Shown here: positions 23,201 through 32,418 of the stretch, piece by piece
Layout of the letters: each line of letters opens with the position of its first letter
Numbering within the stretch: the first letter of the stretch is position 1
Source of the DNA: Amyelois transitella
Lineage: Eukaryota > Arthropoda > Insecta > Lepidoptera > Pyralidae
Length of the DNA stretch: 64,000 nt
NCBI RefSeq assembly: GCF_032362555.1
Contig: NC_083520.1
Span: 9,858,001-9,922,000, forward strand
Direction of reading: 5' to 3'
Notes under the pieces: generated by a model
What the model was told of the DNA's origin: nothing
What the model saw: only the letters and a program-made list of their open reading frames with translations
Databases searched by the model: none
Made by a program: the position numbers and the translations under genes

Positions 23201-23813
23201 CTTAGTACGCGTCACTAACCGATAGATCACACGAAGAATGGAGTCCAAAAACTTGGACACGTTCTTGCTATGACGATTTATCAGTACTTCGTTCTTAATA
23301 AATAATACATGAACTCATAAAAAACGTCGAAGGCTTCGTGATACATTGCAGCAATGTGTACGTCGAATACTTTCATTACATGATACATTTCACGTTACGT
23401 TTTACCAGTATGTACGCACCGTCATAAATCACGACTTACATTTTATAATGGATCGTACAGAAAAAAATACTATTTTGATTTTACATGTCTACAATGTGGA
23501 CGCTTTATTAATTTATTTAAAAATATATAAAGATAAATTTATAATTTTCTGTGTGACCTGCTGTACTATTTTGCAACGCTTAAAAAAACGAGAAAAATCA
23601 AATTATCTCCACCATTACAATCCGAAATCATTAAACACTTTTTCTACCGCCAACTTTTAAATATTGGTCCTTCGAGCCGTATAACGCTGTTTCACAACTA
23701 TGCTGATTCTATTTTGTTTTAATTACAGAAGAGGAGCGACGACAGCGCCTCTCCGAACGTACACGCAAATCGACTTCGTTCGCAGCGAGAAACTTGCCGC
23801 GGACGGGTCTTAG
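176..23813 (+). CDS. chico: Insulin receptor substrate (chico/IRS), 3' thirteen exons; gene is 5'-truncated by the window
   Basis: This is a cytoplasmic docking protein that links the activated insulin receptor to PI3-kinase and other SH2 proteins. Exons read as 176-359, 1181-1306, 3183-3328, 9736-10050, 11281-11379, 14538-14643, 18921-19076, 19619-19901, 20775-21102, 21267-21416, 21673-21801, 22327-22423 and 23729-23813. Every junction has GT/AG ends and matching phase, and the total (2,204 nt) gives 733 codons plus stop after a 2-nt partial codon. The first two exons are the IRS PTB domain (VWQV, KGLG, LCLTDK, then NIRR|CGDSECFFYVEVGR and GELWM). Later exons have YxxM motifs for p85 SH2 binding: YLPM, YVDM and YVEM twice. 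There are also an SRCDSMPS-type serine motif, YAALDL and a C-terminal YTQIDF. The PH domain should lie before position 1. IRS identity is very secure; the least certain borders are 18921 and 21673. Confidence 0.93.
391..590 (+). repeat. Interspersed repeat (ctagcgacccgcc family)
   Basis: Starts ctagcgacccgccccggctt and ends near gtgatagtgatact. Related copies begin at 10911 and, more diverged, at 45111. Class not determined. Confidence 0.6.
598..857 (+). mobile_element. TATG-tailed SINE, diverged
   Basis: Recognisable by ggatgtcg-like, taggcttataaacttggg and gtctttaaaagactgttggc blocks, ending atgtatgtatg. Confidence 0.82.
1057..1150 (-). mobile_element. TATG-tailed SINE, 3' fragment
   Basis: Reverse tail part (catacagtcacgtctatatc, agccaaaaggcttgaaaata) ending about 30 bp before the chico PTB exon. 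Confidence 0.7.
1181..1306 (+). CDS. chico: chico exon: second half of the PTB domain
   Basis: Acceptor cgacag ends at 1180; donor gtaagtg starts at 1307. It encodes CGDSECFFYVEVGR, then GAGELWMHSDD and the final helix region AQSMHSTIYL, typical of IRS PTB domains. Open frames on the opposite strand here are shadows. Confidence 0.92.
1330..1462 (+). mobile_element. LINE (RTE-like) 3' end
   Basis: Shares gccgagcttgcatg, gttatgaatgtggatgaagc and the end gcgtgatttt...tatgtatg with the other copies; directly follows the chico exon 1181-1306. Confidence 0.75.
1888..2080 (+). mobile_element. LINE (RTE-like) 3' end
   Basis: Begins tatcttgatcaaattaagg (the Y-L-D-Q-I-K codons of the reverse transcriptase C-terminus) and ends ggcgtgatttcatgtatgta. 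Confidence 0.8.
3078..3143 (-). mobile_element. TATG-tailed SINE, head fragment
   Basis: Only the head remains (gagtggtcctattcttt, gccaggaaccacacgg), 40 bp before the chico exon at 3183. Confidence 0.65.
3183..3328 (+). CDS. chico: chico exon after the PTB domain
   Basis: It joins in phase 2 (CT|G) to give L-AMKNCTKEDERD, the linker just after the PTB helix. It ends phase 1 at SNG before gtaagc. It is serine- and basic-rich with no folded domain visible. Confidence 0.88.
4008..4450 (+). mobile_element. Two TATG-tailed SINE 3' fragments
   Basis: Tail pieces at 4008-4080 and 4330-4450, both ending gacgtgat...atgtatg, in the large chico intron. A further scrap is at 4680-4725 in reverse. Confidence 0.7.
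5201..5468 (-). mobile_element. tRNA-derived SINE with 39-nt poly(A) tail
   Basis: Reverse copy of the same SINE. The B box reads ggattcgaacccgg on the plus strand and the head ends at 5468. The tail appears as an uninterrupted run of 39 T at 5201-5239, which suggests a recent insertion. Confidence 0.85.
9736..10050 (+). CDS. chico: chico exon with serine/arginine-rich linker
   Basis: Acceptor tcgcag ends at 9735 and donor gtacgt starts at 10051; both borders are phase 1. It encodes HHRTVSLPTGC and ERTRSAPLTGD, basophilic-kinase/14-3-3-like serine sites common in IRS linkers. It follows a 6.4 kb intron. Confidence 0.82.
10911..11105 (+). repeat. Interspersed repeat (ctagcgacccgcc family)
   Basis: Copy in the chico intron 10051-11280, ending tatagtgatagtgatgatat. 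Confidence 0.6.
11281..11379 (+). CDS. chico: chico exon with SRCDSMPS motif
   Basis: Phase 1 at both ends. It encodes SVPRSRCDSMPSASRATS, resembling the SRSRxDSLP serine motif of IRS proteins. The phase 1 donor (GAC G|GTAAGT) is compatible both with the exon at 14538 and with the BESS exon at 12825. Confidence 0.85.
11699..11965 (+). mobile_element. TATG-tailed SINE
   Basis: Near-complete copy in the chico intron 11380-14537; head gtgccgtgtggttcccggca, end gacgtgattatatg. Confidence 0.88.
12825..13396 (+). CDS. BESS-domain terminal exon (nested gene or alternative chico 3' end)
   Basis: An open frame runs from a phase 1 acceptor (tttttacag ends 12824) to TAG at 13394-13396; the first ATG is at 12905. 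Residues DDDQHFAMMLIPMLKKL and the following basic helix match a BESS domain, a protein-interaction module usually found C-terminal to a MADF DNA-binding domain. No MADF domain is visible nearby. Codons are coding-like and a poly(A) signal AATAAA lies 27 nt after the stop, so this looks like a last exon. The tail carries YVNV and YCNI, which fit the Grb2/Drk SH2 consensus YxN. It lies in the chico intron 11380-14537 on the same strand, with a phase that chico's upstream exon could use. It may instead be a nested MADF-BESS gene whose 5' exons I cannot see, or a retained fragment. Confidence 0.6.
13423..13428 (+). terminator. Poly(A) signal of the BESS exon
   Basis: AATAAA lies 27 nt beyond the TAG and is followed by a GT-rich patch (ggttgatgtt). 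This supports a real, very short 3' UTR. Confidence 0.6.
13985..14125 (+). mobile_element. 5'-truncated tRNA-derived SINE
   Basis: Body and 3' end only, from gggtcttggatgttaatc to tatgtcccatat, lacking the tRNA head. Lies just 3' of the BESS exon. Confidence 0.7.
14538..14643 (+). CDS. chico: chico exon (short acidic segment)
   Basis: Acceptor ttggcag ends at 14537; it enters in phase 1 and leaves in phase 2 before gtgagc. It encodes LDTSRDEPDAMAEWSRTP and a short acidic stretch. No domain is recognised; it is placed by phase continuity. Confidence 0.75.
15439..17492 (+). pseudogene. hAT transposase with one frameshift
   Basis: The first frame (15439-16971, 510 codons) begins with a BED/TTF-like zinc finger (CTYC ... 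HAETKKH, about residues 40-65). It continues with a hAT catalytic core containing LIIDESTD (first Asp) and GTDNASVMTG (second Asp). Near 16,946-16,970 the frame shifts by one base. The second frame continues to 17492 with the C-terminal dimerisation region SNAGIERIFSVM, whose Glu is the third catalytic residue, then KSKLRNKM. The two parts together match the usual length of this DUF4371-like group. One indel is the only break seen, so the copy is young but probably not active as it stands. Confidence 0.88.
17650..17875. mobile_element. Small MITE-like insertion in the hAT 3' region
   Basis: About 26 bp imperfect inverted repeats (around cccgtcggaaatatctgcgg at 17657 and its complement ending near 17874) bracket ~225 bp of AT-rich sequence. 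No coding content. The target site is probably TA-like, but the borders are blurred. Confidence 0.5.
18072..18344 (+). mobile_element. TATG-tailed SINE with 11 bp TSD
   Basis: The most complete copy of a ~270 bp family. It starts near gtgccgtgtggttcccggca, has internal ggatgtcgtaaaaggcgac and agactgttggctctgtctac, and ends gacgtgatcatatgtatg with (tatg)n. It is flanked by gtgaaaaaacg (18061-18071 and 18345-18355). Confidence 0.9.
18550..18892 (-). mobile_element. tRNA-derived SINE abutting a chico exon
   Basis: Reverse copy with a rearranged, partly duplicated body; the B box is at 18848 (ggattcgaactcgg) and the head ends about 28 bp before the exon at 18921. Confidence 0.75.
18921..19076 (+). 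CDS. chico: chico exon with YLPM docking motif
   Basis: Phase 2 at both ends. It encodes SRAVAILHSRTSSLGVEEE, then GYLPM (a PI3-kinase YxxM motif), then SSSGSVCSGTPSTD. The acceptor chosen is ccccag at 18915-18920 because it fits the incoming phase; acag at 18897-18900 would not. A SINE ends about 28 bp upstream. The ORF reads further upstream in frame, so the 5' border is the weakest of the gene. Confidence 0.75.
19619..19901 (+). CDS. chico: chico exon, GC-rich, AYSVG repeats
   Basis: It enters phase 2 (AG|C) and leaves phase 0. It encodes EYQLEPATSHIVEGG and two RAYSVGxxxA segments (near 19,677 and 19,728), then LMELDFSANSARSTL. It is extremely GC-rich against AT-rich introns. Minus-strand open frames here are shadows. 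Confidence 0.85.
20104..20477. repeat. Minisatellite, ~13 units of 28-30 bp with dimeric higher-order repeat
   Basis: Units share ctacgtcgtagcagatctgg. From about 20,221 the array alternates two variants (a gcctacgtcgtagcagatct type and a cacgtacctcgtagcggatc type), making a 58 bp dimer repeated about four times. It lies in a chico intron 300 bp before the YVDM exon. Confidence 0.93.
20775..21102 (+). CDS. chico: chico exon with YVDM and two YVEM motifs
   Basis: It enters phase 0 and leaves phase 1. It encodes DEYVDMSPRN, GYVEMRPGD, a proline/leucine/threonine repeat (TLPPPTLPTPTLP) and DGYVEMNY. These three YxxM motifs are the core of the PI3-kinase p85 docking region. Confidence 0.93.
21267..21416 (+). 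CDS. chico: chico exon
   Basis: Phase 1 at both ends. It encodes SIPDPPWLRASSPPLRTPLG and an acidic end (DDDEM). Proline-rich and probably disordered; placed by phase and GC content. Confidence 0.82.
21673..21801 (+). CDS. chico: chico exon with QYVQLA
   Basis: Phase 1 at both ends. It encodes DAPHPLSTVREISEEGRRSP and PQYVQLASPPPP. An alternative acceptor 24 nt upstream (ttgaag, before 21649) keeps the same frame and would add eight residues. I prefer the one after the pyrimidine-rich stretch. Confidence 0.8.
22327..22423 (+). CDS. chico: chico exon with YAALDL
   Basis: It enters phase 1 (G|GC) and leaves phase 2. It encodes ARFALRGSPSPPPLHYAALDL, a tyrosine motif of the kind found near IRS C-termini. 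Confidence 0.83.
23729..23813 (+). CDS. chico: chico last coding exon
   Basis: It enters phase 2 (AG|A) and ends at TAG 23811-23813. It encodes TYTQIDFVRSEKL, a tyrosine motif resembling the conserved IRS C-terminal end. Confidence 0.87.
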
Positions 23814-26800
23814 GCTGACCACAAATGGATATTAGCGTGGTCAGAATTGATGGTAACTTATACGAAGTGATTCGGAAACGCATCGGAAGTGAAGTGTATA
23901 GGAAGTGCTTCGCGAAGACTGCGTGATAAATCGAAATCACATCTGTTAATGCTTCGCAAGTGATTCCGTGATGCTACGGTTATTAATCCGTAATGCTTCG
24001 CAAGTGTTTCGGAAACATAGTCTTGGGACTGTAAATTTGTACAGATATGGAAACCTATGTGTTGTATAATGTATAGAAAACTGACCTCCTATAGGTCTTC
24101 TGATAGGGGGTCAGATCTTTTATGATCCTAGATTGAAAAGGATTTTGTCAACAGAAGCGTCGATATACAATAACTATTTTATTTTAATAGGAAGACCAAT
24201 AGCAAATTACAAAAAATCAAATAGAAATACAGTTATCCAGCAAATAAAATCTAAATAAAATTACAACTAAATAGTTTTGTTTTAAACACATAGGATCGTC
24301 CTTAAACGAAGTAAATAGTATAAAAACAGAAAGTTAACTACGCGAAGTGAATATAGATAAACTAAATATAGTAAGTTAAGTACCGTCTCGTCGAAATTGC
24401 GCTTGCGCAGTCAAAAGTTAAGTGGGCTATGCGAGGCGATGTCGATAGGAAATTTTACCATAACATTTGTGAACACAGAATGGCTAGAGAAAAAAATACA
24501 AAGTCCCCATAACTAATAAATAAATAACAAAAAAATATTGAAAAATACAAATGTTGTTAAAAATATAAGTAAATTTCAGGTTTTTTATGAAATTTGATTC
24601 TGAATAACTTTCAAGAAGGATTTTTAACTATAACGAATTAAATGAAAACTAATATCTTCATTGCACAAAAATTTACACAGCTACAAGAAATAGTACATAG
24701 TTATAAAAGAAATAAATCACTTGCAATGGCGGACTTATCCAATCGCCTTCTGTAAAACTAATGTTATGGTGACGTCACATGTTCTCTCCCGGATTTCGCT
24801 TCGTATTTGTATCTGAGAGTTACAAATACGAAGGTGTTCCAGGATCGTTGGAATAGCTTTTCAAATACTAATTATGTTCTCACACTATTTCAATGCGAAT
24901 TATTCAATTTTTTTTCAATCGTAGGCGGTTTTCTTTTTACAAAACTTATTCATTTTATATTTTATTACATCTTACAAAACAAAACCTAAAAAAAAAACAA
25001 AGAAGTTCACGAATTGTACTTTAAGGGTTGAGTAATGCTGCATGATAAAAAAAAAGTGTGACAATTCCTCCAAGACCTCTTCACTTCGCTTTTTACCTTC
25101 TTAAATATCAGAAAAACGGCTTGAAGTCGTCTCACTTCGTCTAGTTTCTAGTTCATTATTAATTTAATTATATTAAAACTGTACAGCGGATAAGTTTAAT
25201 ACACTATTAAGACTAAAATAACTCCAAAAATTCTCTTAATGTACATAATTAATTAGTCTTCGTGTTTTGTTATACGCTGATATTTATTTAAGTCCTTCTC
25301 TTTGTACGGTGAGCGGCAGATTAAGTATGACGGAATATTTGATTACAAATACAAAGTTACGATTGAACTTGATGCCACTGTATTTCACGTCATGGTTGGG
25401 ACATAGATACGAATTTACGCTTGTAATCGATACTTATAACTTGAATAATGTATTTGTAGATTTAATATTAAATATATATACAAAAGTGCTTTTGTCATGT
25501 GATTCATTATATTGTTTATGCGACAGACATGTAATATTAGAATTGATTATTAACTAAGGACGAACTGTATAGCAAAAAAAATATTGAATTAAATACAGAG
25601 AACCATTTTATGTATACCAAAATAATTACATCGAACTTAAATTCAGAATATTATAAAAAGTTACCTATGTTGTACGTAAAATATATTTATTATCTTTTCA
25701 ATCGATAAAGAACAATTTTTATTAACGCAATATTATGTCTAAAGAATATATTTTTAAGCTCACATTTTAATTAATAGGCGTAGTCATATTAACACTGTTA
25801 TAAGCGTAATTACGTGTCGTATGTCCATTGTAATGCTACACGGGACGGTCGCACGCTGTGAGATCAGTAATCTGTACGTGTGAAATTAAAAATAATTATG
25901 CAACGGTTGTGAGGGAGGCCTAAAGTAGTGTTCAGTTTATGTTCCCTTATAAATATACTGCCTATTGTGTTCTTAGGATACTATATGTTCATTTGTGAAC
26001 TGTGCAATTTACGCAAGAAGGTCATTGGTGATATTGAGTTTATCGGATATCAAAATAGTTTGAACATTACAATAAAAAAAATCTGAATAGTTTAAACTGT
26101 CATATTCAGAATCCGGAAGTCGACATATTGGCGGTCTTAATTTGAAGCGTGATTTTTCCAATTTGTGTGTTTAAAAATTCATACATACTCAACATGAATT
26201 CTCCTTCGACTACGGTTTCAGTGTGTGGCTTCATGCAACATGATAGATAAATGGTTGATCGAATGAAATAGCACCGTAAAAGTGCTCGAACGATCGATTA
26301 TTTTAAAAATTATCGAATGAATATTCTCAATATATTACTTGGTCTTCTTGCATTATACCAGACATTTACTGATAAAGTTACTACTGTTAGTTATTGGCCC
26401 GAGTTGACGGAACCGTTCCTGATTCATTCAATTGAAATTTAAGATGTTATTACTTCGTTAATTTGTTTTTTTTTTTTTTTATTATGTACATTTAAATGTG
26501 ACTGCACTATTTCTTAAGTTTTTAAACAGTGTTTTAATTTATTACGGTTATCACAATAGAAATATTAGATGACTATTGAGAAGACGATACTTAATTGTTA
26601 TTAGTTTCTCATTTATAGTTTTTTTTATTATCAGAAATGTTTGGAAAATGCAGTAAAATGAATGCGAACGTCAGCTCCGGCCGTCACCGACCGAGATTGT
26701 CGATAAGAAAGTTTTAATCTTTTTATCAATTATTTTATCATCTGTTGATTAATTTATCACAACAATAAAATAAATACATGTTACAAATAAAAATATTTTA

Positions 26801-29800
26801 ATTTTTACCAATAAAATAATCACACAAACTCTTCCATTTTATTATTTTTTGTAATAATAAGAGTGATTTTATTATTTTATAAACAATTTCTTTTCGATGT
26901 CTCGGTCAATGTGTTGTTAACGTAAATTATGTGTTCATACCGAAAATAAATCTGTTCATATAATGTTTATCTACATCCAAATTATAGTATTTTGCATCGT
27001 TAAGATTTTAAACACAGAGGTGGATATTATTATATTTTTTTTTCTTATTTATTATATATATGTAATAGAAAAGTAATTCTGAACAACCAGTGTTGTTCAC
27101 ATTTGTTATATTTATGTGTTACATATGAATTGTGCAGGATCTTACTTCATTATCCTCGTGTTATCAGCGCTTTTCAAAGAATAAAAAAAAATACGGCAAT
27201 TACAAAAAAATTCTAAGAGCACCTACGTTCATTTAAAAAGCCATAGGTTTTACGAGGTTAACATAATGTGTTAGCTATAGTTATTGTTGTTGTAAAAGTA
27301 AATAGTACCGGAGATATGTTTATTTACATAAGTGCAATTAATGTGTTCTATACCTCAGGAAATTTGTTGTCGTCATTGGGTAATTCCATGCTCTAAAAAG
27401 TATAGAAATCTTCATTGGTGGCGATAGCGTAAAGGCTTTCGTCGTGATTTTACGAAACCTGCATTCATATGAAATAGAACAAAAACATTCTTCTCTCATT
27501 GCTTCGGACGACTAAATTGAAAGAGAGATAAATAAATGTACCTTGTCCAAGAGTCGTGAATTTGTGAGATGTAAATATAATTGTTTGTTACTATAATCAA
27601 ATAATACAGTAAAATGTTAGCTTTACACGTTTGCAGGTTCCGTAAAGTCGACGTTGGTGTAAAATCAGTTCGCTTGGAGATTTCGCGTCACTCGGGGATT
27701 TTATTATAGCACTGAATGTTGCCACTTTAACGTAGTGAAAATTGCAACATTTGCGTAACTGTGAATTAAAACAATGATTCAATTAACATCGGGTGATCTG
27801 TCCCGGCGAACTTACGACTATAGCGCGTAATGGCCAATAAATGAATGCTACATTCCGGCACTGAAGCGATTTGACTAGTCTCGTGTGTTCAAATACTTCC
27901 TAAATGAGTAATTGTTTAGTTTCATAGGTAATATGCTTTTTGCCGCGCTCTTTAAAAAGTAATGGGACCTGTATAATGCCTGACTGAGTCAACACCAAAT
28001 TTTTTATATTGAAATGAACGTTATTTATTGTGGTTTCCTCCGTGAGTTACATAAAAGAGGAATTGCGTCTATAATGGACAGACGTATTACAACAGGGGTC
28101 TTGTTTCGTAAACATAACTCAAGTCGCATGATAGTTACTATTATATCACAGTAAAATTGTTTTTAATCTGCTATGATGAAAATGATATGTGAATCCCAGA
28201 TTAACCCCGACTGTAGATGACGATATATCATAAAAATTGTAAGCTTTAAAAAAATATGCCAGGAAAAATTGAGCAAAACGGTTTTTGTATTGGATCGCTA
28301 GATAATGATAGCTGTAGATTGTGTAATTATATCGTGTTGTGTAGCGCAAACTGAAGCAATTTTGATGTGAAACCGGGCGGTCTCGCTCGAGTCGTGATGT
28401 TGTCGAGTGTTAGCGATAGATTCCACCAGTAGTCAAAGATTTACGATGTGACAGCTCCTCGGCCAATCAGAAATTTGCACGTGTTACGTGCGGTGTTGTG
28501 ATTGGTTGAATGTGAAACGTAGGAAACTCAAATTTGATTCGCGTCCATTGATTGGACGTGGAGTGAAGATGCGATTGCATTGACACAGAATGTAATGAAA
28601 AAGCGAGCGTTGAATTTCCAACTTTATTTGTAAAAAAGTATAAAGGTATTTTATAAATTCAAAGAACAAAATTCGCCGTAAAATTTGTTGAACGGGATCA
28701 TTGAAATTCTACTTTATATTATGTAATTAGGTGATTGCTTAGTAAATGAGAAACCAAGAAATTCGCCTGATTCAAATAAGTCAAACTTGTGTTTGTTATG
28801 ATAAGTGACTAAGTCAAACCCCTATGAGTTAAAAACTCGAGGCTCACTAGATGTAAGTGTCAATGGAAGCGCGTCTCATGATAATATTGTTATGTAAACG
28901 ATTTTATTGTAGTGTAGTATTGGCTCGGCTGAAGATTAACACTGAACGATCAGCGTTTCTCGTTTTAGGATAAATCTTGTTTGTAGAGCACCTGTTTGAG
29001 AAACAACCGCATCTATGAGATGCCACAGTGCTTGTATATAAGCACGAAAAAGTACGTTTAGTATTAAATATAGCTACTAAATTAATTTCATTTGTTTTCA
29101 CGCGTCGATTTCTGATGTATAAATTGTTTAGACGATAGCTTGTTTAAGAGACGCCTATATAATGCAAAGTTGTAATAGAAATAGGAGTAATTGGTCTTAC
29201 ATTATTCTTGATTCTATGATCATTTGAGAATCGCTGGTCTGTTTGTATTGCTCTCGGTTTGAGCTTATTAGTTCACCTGGCGCCGACCGCTGTGGCGTGC
29301 GATATCAACTAGAACGGGACATTTGATGACCTATCAACAAGATTAGCTAATTTTTATTAGTAGTATTAAGAAACTAAAAGTATACCTACATCTATCCGAG
29401 GGGTAGACAGAGACAAGTTAAAAGTACAGTAAAGTATGATCGATGTTTTGTTACTGTTTTATTGATCTATTGCAAGGATTTGTATTTCGAAATGTAAAAC
29501 TTAATGTCTGCAAATTTCGAAATTTTAATTTGAAAAGAAAATGTAGTTTGCGATTATTTTGACCAAATGTTATAAATATTTGGAAAATTTGCTAAGCATT
29601 GCATATGAAATATGTAGCTATATTCACATAGAAATTTTGTGTGGACTGTTTATTTATAAATAGATAAACATCTTTAGCAAAGATTGAGTCCACACCATCT
29701 GAATTTAAGCATTTAAATAGCAATTTAGCTTTGAAAAAATTTTGCTATTAATATTTTCATTGTGGAATCACTACTAGGTTGGAGTTATAGGCAAGGTTTA

Positions 29801-30850
29801 GGAAGAATTAATAGGAAAGTTGCAAAAAATATTTAAGATTCGCACGCCTCATTGGTTGGTCAAGTTAGTAGCCATTACGCAGTTAGCTAGTGCCACCTCG
29901 CAATTATCTAGTACCGTGTTAGATATATATTACTATATATACATTTACTTTATTCCACATAGATTAAGATGTGTTGAGTTTAAACACTAGTTGTAAGCAT
30001 AGACGGGTAACGACTAAGAATAAAGAGAAAGGTCGATGGTGGAATCTCCTTTTAAAATATGCCGCAAATATCGATAGTCAATTGTTATACAAAGTTAATA
30101 ATTTTATATACACACGCAGCACAAAAAGTTATACCAAGACTTTGCAAGGTCACAAAAATGGTTTATATTTTCCAAACGAAATATTGCATATTCTAAAAGG
30201 AGCTTTTGGCTTCATTTACATTGGTTAGACTTGTGTTTGCGACATCGAAAGCTAGTGTGAATGCGGCCTTATATTAACTTTTATAATTATACAAATAAGT
30301 TAACTCCGCGAACGATCGTCATGACAAAAGGAGTTATTATGAAATGTATACTAGTCCCATTGCAAGTTAACACAGATTTTTGCATAAAAATGTTCCTGTA
30401 ACGGCGTAAATAGCGTTTTTTTAGATAAAATAAAAAAAAATAGTGAGTAAATAATTTAACAAATAGACAGTTATTTTAGTGTACGGGGTGTCGAGGGCTA
30501 CGCTGCGCGGGCTTACGGACGTGAGGCGGGAACAGGCGCTGACAATTTTGTTGTTTTTTGGATAAAAAATTATATATTTTTTTACAAATGGTGCTACTGT
30601 TTTGTTTTAGTCAATAGCTCGAGCTGTACTGCCACTGTAGATAGCCGCGCGTTGAGAACGCGTCTCATATCACACGTCGATACATAGCGACATCCTCCGA
30701 TACGTTAGGTGTAGTCTAGCTTTTGTAACGCGGCAGTCGCGGGTGCGCCCGCCAATTTCATTATTGAATTTCTAAATCTAATATTTAGTACGTTAAATTT
30801 TGTTTACTTTCATATTACGATTATATTGTAAATAAAATAAAAAGCTTTGG
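23814..30850 (+). other. Gene-poor stretch after chico; possible long 3' UTR
   Basis: No convincing coding frame or repeat family. Several AATAAA signals occur; a strong cluster (aaataaaataaaaagc) lies near 30,833. A GC-richer patch at 30,480-30,750 precedes it. Whether this is chico 3' UTR cannot be told from sequence alone. Confidence 0.5.
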
Positions 30851-31121
30851 ATTTGCGCATTTGTTTGATTGGTTTTAATTTCAATCCTTTCCCTTAGTTT
30901 GACCAAATGAATACGGGGGAAATCTGATTGTCTGAATGATTAAAATTGTTAGATCAGCGCTGGCTGTGTAGCGTATTGTTTACAGCCAGCATTATGCTGA
31001 GGAGGTACCCCTTTCGGGAGCACCATCCTACCTGTCTACTTTTAAACTTGTAGGTACTTGTCTTGTTTTTTTTTAATAATGGGGTGAATAAACTATTTTT
31101 ACTTTACTTTAATTTTCAACA

Positions 31122-31315
31122 TTGATTGATCAAATTAAGGACGTCCTGGCAAAGGGTCAGGTCAAGAGTACCCGAAACCGCCGAGCTTGTATGAAGAGAG
31201 TTATGAATGTGGATGAAGCGAAAGAAGTATGCAGAGATCGTGGCAAGTGGAAGGATGTAGTCTCTCCCTCCCCCTCCAGGAAAGAGAAAAAGCGTGATTT
31301 TATGTATGTATTGGT
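31122..31315 (+). mobile_element. LINE (RTE-like) 3' end with open reverse transcriptase C-terminus
   Basis: The frame reads DQIKDVLAKGQVKSTRNRR, ACMKRVMNVDEAKEVC and GKWKDVV, the last residues of an RTE-type reverse transcriptase ORF. The 5' part is lost. Confidence 0.82.
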
Positions 31316-32418
31316 CAAAAATATCAGATATAACCCAAAAAATTGGAATTAAAGTCTAAATGTGCAATATTATTGCTCATTTAAAAAACTCTTGACTGAC
31401 AAAGAGACAATTTAAGTTGTTAATGGAGTGCATATCTTTTCATTGAGACAGCCTGGGCTTGATTTTCAAAAACGAGGCATTTCAGAAATACTGTTTATTT
31501 GTTTATTATTCGCAATCTTACAGTGAACATGAAACAATTCAGACAGCCGTCAACACAAACAGCGCAACACATTTCATTCACACAATTATTAATTGATACA
31601 ATTGAAATAACAATAAGATTTTCAATAAAAAGGTTCCAACCAAGAACAAGATGGTTACATACATTTGAACCAAATTTTCTTAAAATAAGGTACTTTACAG
31701 GGATGATATTAAATAAATGATTTATTTTCATTTAGTGTATTATTGTGATTAGGGTATTTTTCTAGCACAAACGAAAGGGATATTTTATACACAATTTTTT
31801 TTTACCGTAAAATTGCATAGAACAGAACTTTTTTTTCTTTTTTGTAGTCATCGGCTAATCCTGATTAAATTATTTGATCAGTTTTCGACACCTTAATAAC
31901 GTCGCTTCTTACGCCTTAGTATAAAGAAAACAATTTTTTTGTAACTACATACTAATGTAACACATAACTGAGCATTGGCACGTTAATATGTATTAAATAA
32001 CAATTTAAATTCAATATCGCTAAAGGCACGCTCACACCGCATGCTGCATATCGACGTTTCACGTTTTGACAGCTCAGCCAATCATAAATCGGCGTCTGAA
32101 AATACTTGGTTATGATTGGTTAAAATAAGAAGGTATATTTAAATTGCGGTGAAAAAGGCATTATTTCGCTAAAATCCTTAAATAGACTAAAAATAACACT
32201 AAATGTACTGAAATAATTTTTCAGATGTAAAGACAAACACACAAAAATGTACAGATTAAAACAAATTGTAAACTTTGAAATTGTGACCTTTAAAAATATA
32301 AATGCATACAATGGAATTCCACATACAGATTGTAATTGTACAAAATTGGCACTAAGTACTCGCGCACTAAAACATGATACGAAGTCATCAACATCATACA
32401 AATATTTGCTTACAAAAA
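31316..32418. other. Intergenic DNA and likely VRK 3' UTR
   Basis: A minus-strand AATAAA near 31,720-31,726 would give VRK a 3' UTR of about 700 nt. Otherwise AT-rich, with a pair of inverted CCAATCATAA-like blocks at 32,080-32,120. Confidence 0.45.

Noticed and set aside
29971..30228. 85-codon + frame
   Set aside because: AT-rich, low-information translation with no recognised motif or splice signals; kept only as gene-poor sequence.
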